This document shows, one piece after another, positions 22,250 to 26,315 of a DNA stretch of 26,315 bases (within the stretch, counting starts at the first letter, position 1; the number at the start of each line of letters is the position of its first letter). The position numbers were made by a program, and so were the translations under genes. The DNA comes from Pseudolabrys sp. (GTDB lineage: Bacteria > Pseudomonadota > Alphaproteobacteria > Rhizobiales > Xanthobacteraceae). Under the pieces are notes generated by a model that made no database searches, was not told where the DNA came from, and was given only the letters and a program-made list of their open reading frames with translations. Where the stretch lies: assembly GCA_029945495.1 (NCBI GenBank), contig JAQSCR010000388.1, forward strand, positions 1-26,315. Reading direction: 5' to 3'.

Positions 22250-23032
22250 ATGCCTCGGTTTTCGGTTCACCTCGACTATCTGTTCACCGACCGTCTCTTG
22301 TTGCAGCGCATCGACGCCGCCGCCGCCTGTGGCTTCACCGCGGTCGAGGGCCGCTTTCCCGACGTCCCGGCCGCCGATTTCAAGCAGGCGCTCGCGCGCA
22401 ACAATGTGCGCGCGCTTGGCATCAATTCGCCGACCGGCGGTGAGGGCGAGTTCGGCTTTGCCGCCGTGCCCGGCCGCGAAGCCGACTGGGACAAGTCCTT
22501 CGCGCAAGCGCTCGATTTCGTCACCACGGTCGGCGCCAGCGCCATTCATTGTCTCGCCGGCAAGGTCGATGCGGACAAACGCGCTCAGGCTGACAAAGTC
22601 TTCGTCGACAATTTGAAACGCGCCGCCGATCTGGCGGTGGCCAAGAACGTCAAGCTCTACATCGAGCCGATCAATCCGCGCGACATGCCGGGCTATTTCC
22701 TGTCGCAGGTCGAGCACGCCGCCGATATCATTGCCAAGGTCGGCCGGCCGAACCTGTGGCTGCAATACGATCTGTATCATGTGCAGATCGTCGGCGGCGA
22801 TCTGATCCGGCGCTTCGAGAAGCACCAGAAGATCATCGGCCATGTCCAGTGCTCGCAGGTGCCGCTGCGCAACGAGCCGGACGAGCATGGCGAGATCAAC
22901 TATCCGTTTGTGTTCGGCGAGATCGACCGCCTCGGCTACAAGGAATGGATCGGCTGCGAATATCGCCCCACCGGCCGCACCGAGGACAGCCTCGGCTGGG
23001 CCCGGGCCTACGGCGTGGTTCCGCGCAGTTAA
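22250..23032 (+). CDS. hyi: Hydroxypyruvate isomerase family protein (Hyi/OtnI-like TIM barrel)
   Basis: The family interconverts hydroxypyruvate and tartronate semialdehyde, or 2-oxo-tetronate isomers, in the cytoplasm. The 260-residue TIM barrel keeps the expected metal and acid-base positions: E139 in YIEPIN, D174 in LQYDLYH, Q200 in GHVQCSQVP and E237 in GCEYRP. Length fits the family (about 258). The start at 22250 follows AGGGAG. An upstream in-frame ATG at 22175 would translate the tandem repeats into RDRIRDRIRE and is less likely. It is divergent from the hydroxy-acid dehydrogenase/oxidase pair, consistent with one 2-hydroxy-acid catabolic locus. The exact substrate is not settled. 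Confidence 0.9.
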   Translation: MPRFSVHLDYLFTDRLLLQRIDAAAACGFTAVEGRFPDVPAADFKQALARNNVRALGINSPTGGEGEFGFAAVPGREADWDKSFAQALDFVTTVGASAIHCLAGKVDADKRAQADKVFVDNLKRAADLAVAKNVKLYIEPINPRDMPGYFLSQVEHAADIIAKVGRPNLWLQYDLYHVQIVGGDLIRRFEKHQKIIGHVQCSQVPLRNEPDEHGEINYPFVFGEIDRLGYKEWIGCEYRPTGRTEDSLGWARAYGVVPRS

Positions 23033-23101
23033 CCATCAAACTTCTTGAAAACCCTCACTTTTTGGCTTTGCCGCAGCCTGCGTCTTTGCTAAACAGGCGG
23101 T

Positions 23102-23674
23102 ATGTGGGGACGCCGCAAAAGCCAGCCCGAAGCGCAAGCTGAGCCTAATCCGCTCAAGGAAGCCGTGCGCGAGGCGCGAATCGAGGTGGCCGAGCGCTCC
23201 GGCGTCGTCGTCGATCTGCGCGACGCCGAAATGGCGCGGCTGGAGTTGCTCAACGAGGCGCTCGACCCGCTGTTCGCCGACATTCCGGCCGGCGTCGAAT
23301 TGTTCGACCGCGGCGTCAGCCGTGGCGACGTGCCGCGGCTGTGGATCGACGTCATTGCCCATGTCGAGATGGGCCGCGACAAACGGCAATACCGTTTCGT
23401 GCAGGACACCCGCTATGGCCGCGCCGTGCTCGGCGAGAGCCACGAGATCCCGGAGATGGTGCAGGCGGTGACGCGCTACGTCGCGCGCCGGCTGGTCGAG
23501 CGCGAGCGCGCGCTGGCCGACGATGCGCCGTTCGGCCAGGCCTCGTCGCAGAAGTTGCTGGAACAGGAGCGCCGCCACGGCCGCCTGCGCGCCATCCGCA
23601 CCTTCGTCTACGGAGCTGTCGTCGCCACCGCCGCGCTGTTCACGCTGGCGCTGCTCAATGGGCCGAGGCCGTAA
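23102..23674 (+). CDS. Hypothetical protein with C-terminal membrane anchor
   Basis: I do not recognise a named family for this 190-residue protein. It is mostly charged and soluble, with a probable helical N-terminal stretch (KEAVREARIEVAERS, residues 19-33) and a central region rich in acidic residues (DVPRLWIDVIAHVEMGRDKRQYRF). Another charged helix (about 125-160) is followed by one hydrophobic segment at about 167-185, close to the C-terminus. Topology is therefore that of a tail-anchored inner-membrane protein with a cytoplasmic body. Codon use matches its neighbours. The ATG at 23102 has no strong ribosome binding site. It is 69 bp after hyi and could be co-transcribed with it. Its stop is followed by repeat copy B. 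Confidence 0.8.
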   Translation: MWGRRKSQPEAQAEPNPLKEAVREARIEVAERSGVVVDLRDAEMARLELLNEALDPLFADIPAGVELFDRGVSRGDVPRLWIDVIAHVEMGRDKRQYRFVQDTRYGRAVLGESHEIPEMVQAVTRYVARRLVERERALADDAPFGQASSQKLLEQERRHGRLRAIRTFVYGAVVATAALFTLALLNGPRP

Positions 23675-23689
23675 GGTACACTCTCTTGC

Positions 23690-23817
23690 CCCGGACGCGG
23701 CGCAGCACGTAGAGCAGCGAAGTGCTGCACCGCAGAGCCGGGGCCGTTCCAAGCTCCGCGTTTCGTAACGATCCCGGTTCTGCAGCGCGCCGCTTCGCGC
23801 TGCGCTGCGCCCGGGAC
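23690..23817. repeat. Long inverted repeat, copy B of the dispersed approximately 127-bp element, at a convergent junction
   Basis: This copy shares GCGCAGCACGTAG, CGTTCCAAGCT, ACGATCCCGG, CTGCAGCGCG and GCGCTGCGCCCGGGA, in the same order and spacing, with copy A at 10071-10197. It begins 15 bp after the 190-residue protein gene and ends five bases before the stop of the convergent metallophosphoesterase gene. It may act as a bidirectional terminator. Confidence 0.9.
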
Positions 23818-23822
23818 AGGAA

Positions 23823-24704
23823 TTAAGCGATCAATGTCGCGCGCTTGCTTTCGCTGACCTTGCCATCCTCGCCAATGCTGCGCGACACCATCTCGCATCG
23901 CCACGCGCTCGCCGCGCCGTCGATGCGATAGAGGTTGAACGCGGCCGCGTCCTTGTCGAGCCCCGGTTTGGCCGAGGCCGACGGCACGCCGACCGCCGGC
24001 ACGGCTGCGCCCTCCGGCCCTGCCAGCCAGTTGACCATGTGCAGATGATCGTGGCCGTGCAGCAGCAACTCCGCGCCGTGCGCGGCGATCACAGCTTTCA
24101 ATTGCTCGGCGTCGATCAGCCGCTTGTGATGCCCGGAGTTGCTGACCGGCGGATGATGGATCATCACCACCCGGAACAGCTTCTCCGCCTTCAGCCGGTC
24201 GAGCAGCAAAGCGAGTTTGACGCGCTGCGCGTCGCCGGCCTCTCCGGTCGCCATGAACGGCGCGGTCGGCACGCCGCTCGATAATCCGATCAGCGCGACC
24301 GGGCCGCGCCGCCGCACATAGGGAAAACCTTCTCCCTCATCGCCGCGCATATTGGCGCCGAAGGCGCGCGCGGCCAGTTCTTCGCAGCCGGCGACATAGA
24401 TGTCGTGATTGCCGGGAATGAAGCTGACGTCGGCGGCCGAGCCCAGGCTGTCGAGCCAGTCGCGGCCTTGGGTAAATTCCGCCGGCAGGCCGATATTGGT
24501 GATGTCGCCGGTGACCGCGATGTGGTCGGGCTTTTGCGCTCTAATGTCGGCGACGATCGCTTTCAGCACCGCGCGGTCATGCACCAGATGGCGCTTGCGC
24601 TGCCAGTTCAGCCAGCCGGTCAGCCTTTTGCCAGCAAGCTCCATGAAGCTCGCCACCGGCAGCGGCGCCAGATGCGGATCGGACAGATGGGCGAGGGTGA
24701 ACAT
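23823..24704 (-). CDS. Calcineurin-like metallophosphoesterase
   Basis: The 293-residue cytoplasmic protein carries the full two-metal phosphoesterase motif set: D9 and H11 in SDPHL, G66-D67 in TGDITN, N99-H100-D101 in PGNHD, H183/H184 in IHHPP, and H216-G217-H218 with D219-H220 in HGHDHLH. The family includes cyclic-nucleotide phosphodiesterases (CpdA-like), phospholipid and nucleotide phosphatases. The arrangement resembles 3',5'-cAMP-phosphodiesterase-type proteins, but the substrate is unknown. The ATG at 24704 was chosen from the expected N-terminal strand. It lies downstream of mbfA on the same strand, separated from it by a large hairpin repeat. It converges on repeat copy B. Confidence 0.92.
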   Translation of the reverse strand: MFTLAHLSDPHLAPLPVASFMELAGKRLTGWLNWQRKRHLVHDRAVLKAIVADIRAQKPDHIAVTGDITNIGLPAEFTQGRDWLDSLGSAADVSFIPGNHDIYVAGCEELAARAFGANMRGDEGEGFPYVRRRGPVALIGLSSGVPTAPFMATGEAGDAQRVKLALLLDRLKAEKLFRVVMIHHPPVSNSGHHKRLIDAEQLKAVIAAHGAELLLHGHDHLHMVNWLAGPEGAAVPAVGVPSASAKPGLDKDAAAFNLYRIDGAASAWRCEMVSRSIGEDGKVSESKRATLIA

Positions 24705-24733
24705 CTAACTTGTGTAGCGGATTCTACCACGCT

Positions 24734-24857
24734 CCGTCACCCTGAGGTGCGAGACCGCGCAGCGGTCGAGCCTCGAAGGGCGACGGCCCGGGAATCTGTG
24801 GCCGTCCATCCTTCGAGGCTCGCGCGCAGACGGCGCGCTCGCACCTCAGGATGACGG
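24734..24857. repeat. Nested hairpin repeat between mbfA and the metallophosphoesterase gene
   Basis: Three nested inverted pairs are visible. The outer is CCTGAGGTGCGAG (24741-24753) with CTCGCACCTCAGG (24838-24850). The middle is GAGCCTCGAAGG (24768-24779) with CCTTCGAGGCTC (24810-24821). The inner is GACGGCC (24782-24788) with GGCCGTC (24800-24806). I recognise this as a very common intergenic element type in Rhizobiales, from memory. It begins about 30 bp upstream of the metallophosphoesterase start and ends just after the mbfA stop. Confidence 0.85.
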
Positions 24858-24861
24858 CTCT

Positions 24862-25821
24862 CTACGAACTCCCGATCAATATGCCGGCGATGAACACCAG
24901 CGCGCCGCCGAAGGCGATCTGGAACGTGGCCTGCAGGAACGGCGTGTCCATGAAGCGGTAGCGAATCCAGGAAATCACGCCGAGTTCGATCACCACGACG
25001 ATCGCGGCGATCACGGTCGCGGTCCAGAAATCTTGAATGAGATAGGGCAGCGTGTGGCCCAGGCCACCGATCATGGTCATCATGCCGCAGACCGTGCCGC
25101 GCAGCCACGGCGTGCCGCGGCCGGTGAGCGAGCCGTCGTCCGATAGAGCCTCGGCGAACCCCATGGAGATAGCGGCGCCGACGCTTGCCGCCAGGCCGAC
25201 CAGAAACGTCTCCCACGGCTGATGGGTGGCAAAGGCCGCGGCGAACAGAGGCGCCAGGGTCGACACCGAGCCGTCCATCAGCCCGACCAGGCCCGGCTGC
25301 ACATATTGCAGCAGGAAGGCGCGGCGCGCGGTCTCGTCTTCCTTCTCGCGCGCCCCGGCGGTGAGGATGGTCTCGGACAATTTGTGCGCCAGGCTTTCGT
25401 GGCCGGCTTCGGCTTCCGCCAGTTTGATCAGCAATTCCCGCACCGAGGCATCGCGCGCATTGGCTGCCGCCTTGCGGTAATAGCGCTCGGCCTGGAACTC
25501 CATGTCCTCGGCGAATTTGCGCACCTCGTCGAGGCCGAGCGGCCGCATCAGCCAGAGCGGCTTTCGGGTCTGGATGAAGCCCCGCACGTCCTGGCGGCGG
25601 ATCAGCGGCAGGTATTCGCCGAAGCGCTGGCGGTAGAGGTCGTAGAGCATGGTGCGGTGGGTGACTTCCTCGTCCGCCATCTCGTCGAACACCTTGGCGG
25701 AAGAGGGGAATTGCTCGCGCAGACCCTCGGCGAAGCCGCGATAGATGCGGCTGTCCTCTTCTTCATTGGTGATGGCCAGCGCCAGCACTTCCTGTTCGGT
25801 CAGGTCGGAAAAGTTTTTCAC
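24862..25821 (-). CDS. mbfA: MbfA, membrane-bound ferritin/VIT1-type iron (manganese) exporter
   Basis: The 319-residue protein fuses an N-terminal ferritin-like di-iron domain (about residues 1-150) to a C-terminal VIT1/CCC1-type membrane domain. In the first domain the carboxylate/His ligands are in NEEEDSRIY, DEMADEEVTHR, FAEDMEFQAERYYR and AEAEAGHESLAHK. The second (about 168-319) has QPGLVGLMDGSVSTLAPLFAAAF and several hydrophobic helices. In Bradyrhizobium and Agrobacterium, MbfA exports iron and protects against iron and peroxide stress, under repression by Irr. The ferritin part faces the cytoplasm. The Irr-like box upstream supports the same control here. It is divergent from the Nudix gene. 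Identity rests on the diagnostic two-domain architecture. Confidence 0.93.
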   Translation of the reverse strand: MKNFSDLTEQEVLALAITNEEEDSRIYRGFAEGLREQFPSSAKVFDEMADEEVTHRTMLYDLYRQRFGEYLPLIRRQDVRGFIQTRKPLWLMRPLGLDEVRKFAEDMEFQAERYYRKAAANARDASVRELLIKLAEAEAGHESLAHKLSETILTAGAREKEDETARRAFLLQYVQPGLVGLMDGSVSTLAPLFAAAFATHQPWETFLVGLAASVGAAISMGFAEALSDDGSLTGRGTPWLRGTVCGMMTMIGGLGHTLPYLIQDFWTATVIAAIVVVIELGVISWIRYRFMDTPFLQATFQIAFGGALVFIAGILIGSS

Positions 25822-25873
25822 TTGAATCGCCTCTGGCTCGCCGACGGCGGTATTGGAACACGGGTCTCATATA

Positions 25874-25888
25874 TTGGAATAATTCTAA
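25874..25888 (-). promoter_or_regulatory. Candidate Irr-box (iron control element) upstream of mbfA
   Basis: On the minus strand the sequence reads TTAGAATTATTCCAA, an inverted repeat (TTAGAA, three bases, TTCCAA) with one mismatch. It resembles the Irr-box core as I recall it (TTAGAA, three bases, TTCTAA). It is 53 bp before the mbfA start. Adjacent bases form TATATG, a possible -10. A direct repeat TATTGGAA is at 25851-25858 and 25872-25879. Confidence 0.6.
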
Positions 25889-25964
25889 TCTTGGAAGGGC
25901 AGCGCCGCCGCCTTTTGCACAGTTTGCGGCCAGGCGCTCCGCCCGGCTATAGCCAGTTTCCAGG

Positions 25965-26000
25965 GCAAGGATCGAGCAAGAATCGCGCAAGGATCGAGCA
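25965..26000. repeat. 11-bp-period repeats just upstream of the Nudix start
   Basis: GCAAGGATCGA, GCAAGAATCGC and GCAAGGATCGA follow each other with a period of 11 bases and run into the ATG of the Nudix gene at 26000. The last copy supplies the AAGGA ribosome binding site, so earlier copies may be duplicated versions of it. Confidence 0.65.
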
Positions 26001-26315
26001 TGAGATTGCAACGTCTGCGCCGCAAATTCGAGCCGCTGTTGCGCCGCGGGTTCCACTTCTATTGGCGCTTCGCGCGCGGCGCCACTTTGGGCGCCTTCGG
26101 CATGGTGATCGACGGCCCGGGCCGCGTCTTCCTGGTCAAGCATTCCTATGTCGCCGGCTGGCATCTGCCCGGCGGCGGCGTCGAGACCGGCGAGACCTTG
26201 CGCACCGCGCTGGCGCGCGAACTGCGCGAGGAGGGCAACATCGAACTCACCGCGGAGCCTGCGCTGCACGGCGTCTTCTTCAACAGCCGGGTGTCGCGGC
26301 GCGATCACGTCGCGC
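26000..26315 (+). CDS. Nudix hydrolase (partial, cut by window end)
   Basis: The first 105 residues of a Nudix protein are visible. These enzymes hydrolyse nucleoside diphosphates linked to other groups, using a metal held by the Nudix box. A basic N-terminal stretch (MRLQRLRRKFEPLLRR) is followed by the fold's first strands and then the box, GGVETGETLRTALARELREEG. The Gly, Glu and Arg-Glu-X-X-Glu-Glu parts are kept, but the box Gly after EE is Asn (EEGNI). The start follows AAGGATCGAGC. It is divergent from mbfA. The substrate is not known and the end of the gene is outside the window. Confidence 0.85.
   Translation, partial: MRLQRLRRKFEPLLRRGFHFYWRFARGATLGAFGMVIDGPGRVFLVKHSYVAGWHLPGGGVETGETLRTALARELREEGNIELTAEPALHGVFFNSRVSRRDHVA

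Noticed and set aside
23029..23036. TTAACCAT, resembling a CtrA half-site, at the end of hyi
   Set aside because: Only a half-site is present, with no second TTAA at the seven-base spacing, and it overlaps the hyi stop codon.
1..26315. CRISPR arrays, tRNA or rRNA genes, insertion sequences
   Set aside because: No regularly spaced repeats with unique spacers, cloverleaf sequences, rRNA motifs or transposase motifs were seen on either strand.

Overview
The window looks like a chromosomal segment of an alphaproteobacterium, most likely Hyphomicrobiales (Bradyrhizobium/Xanthobacteraceae-like). The reasons are uniformly high GC, a MbfA-type ferritin/iron exporter with an Irr-like box, an egtB-egtD pair, Bug and TAXI-type binding proteins, and intergenic palindromes of the kind scattered through these genomes (the CATGATC/CCGAAAA palindrome and the CCTGAGGTGCGAG hairpin). 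I see no rRNA, tRNA, CRISPR array, insertion sequence or transposase.

Layout. 1-3044 (minus strand) is a phosphonate/phosphite-type ABC importer in the order phnD, phnC, phnE, second phnE (cut by the window edge). 3482-4627 (plus) is an HD-GYP protein with a degenerate receiver-like domain and a perfect CtrA-type box in its upstream region. 4941-7295 is ergothioneine synthesis, egtB then egtD, with an EcfG-like promoter candidate in front and a 44-bp palindromic repeat between the genes. 7463-10063 holds a FAH-family hydrolase, an orphan Bug binding protein and an NADPH-dependent FMN reductase. 10225-11741 (minus) is a DoxX-like membrane protein followed by an Old Yellow Enzyme. 11998-14609 (plus) has a short-chain dehydrogenase, an orphan phage-type lysozyme and a gentisate 1,2-dioxygenase-like cupin. 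14686-17612 (minus) is a TAXI-type TRAP transporter. 17864-19793 (plus) has an alpha/beta hydrolase whose nucleophile serine is replaced by glycine, a secreted SGNH-like protein and a small secreted low-complexity protein. 19894-22136 (minus) is an isopropylmalate/tartrate-type dehydrogenase followed by an FMN alpha-hydroxy-acid oxidase, divergent from a hydroxypyruvate-isomerase-family gene (22250-23032). The right end has a membrane-anchored hypothetical protein, a metallophosphoesterase, mbfA and a truncated Nudix hydrolase.

How it fits together. Much of the window is uptake and catabolism of small organic acids and aromatic ring-cleavage products: Bug and TAXI binding proteins, ring-cleavage dioxygenase, FAH hydrolase, SDR, OYE, hydroxy-acid oxidase and dehydrogenase. 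Stress and redox functions (ergothioneine, FMN reductase, iron export) are interspersed. The genes form many short transcription units, and several convergent junctions carry strong hairpins, including two copies of one approximately 127-bp repeat. No single large new system is evident. The most unusual points are the Ser-to-Gly hydrolase, the two convergent-junction repeats, the palindrome inside egtBD, and the candidate CtrA, EcfG and Irr sites.
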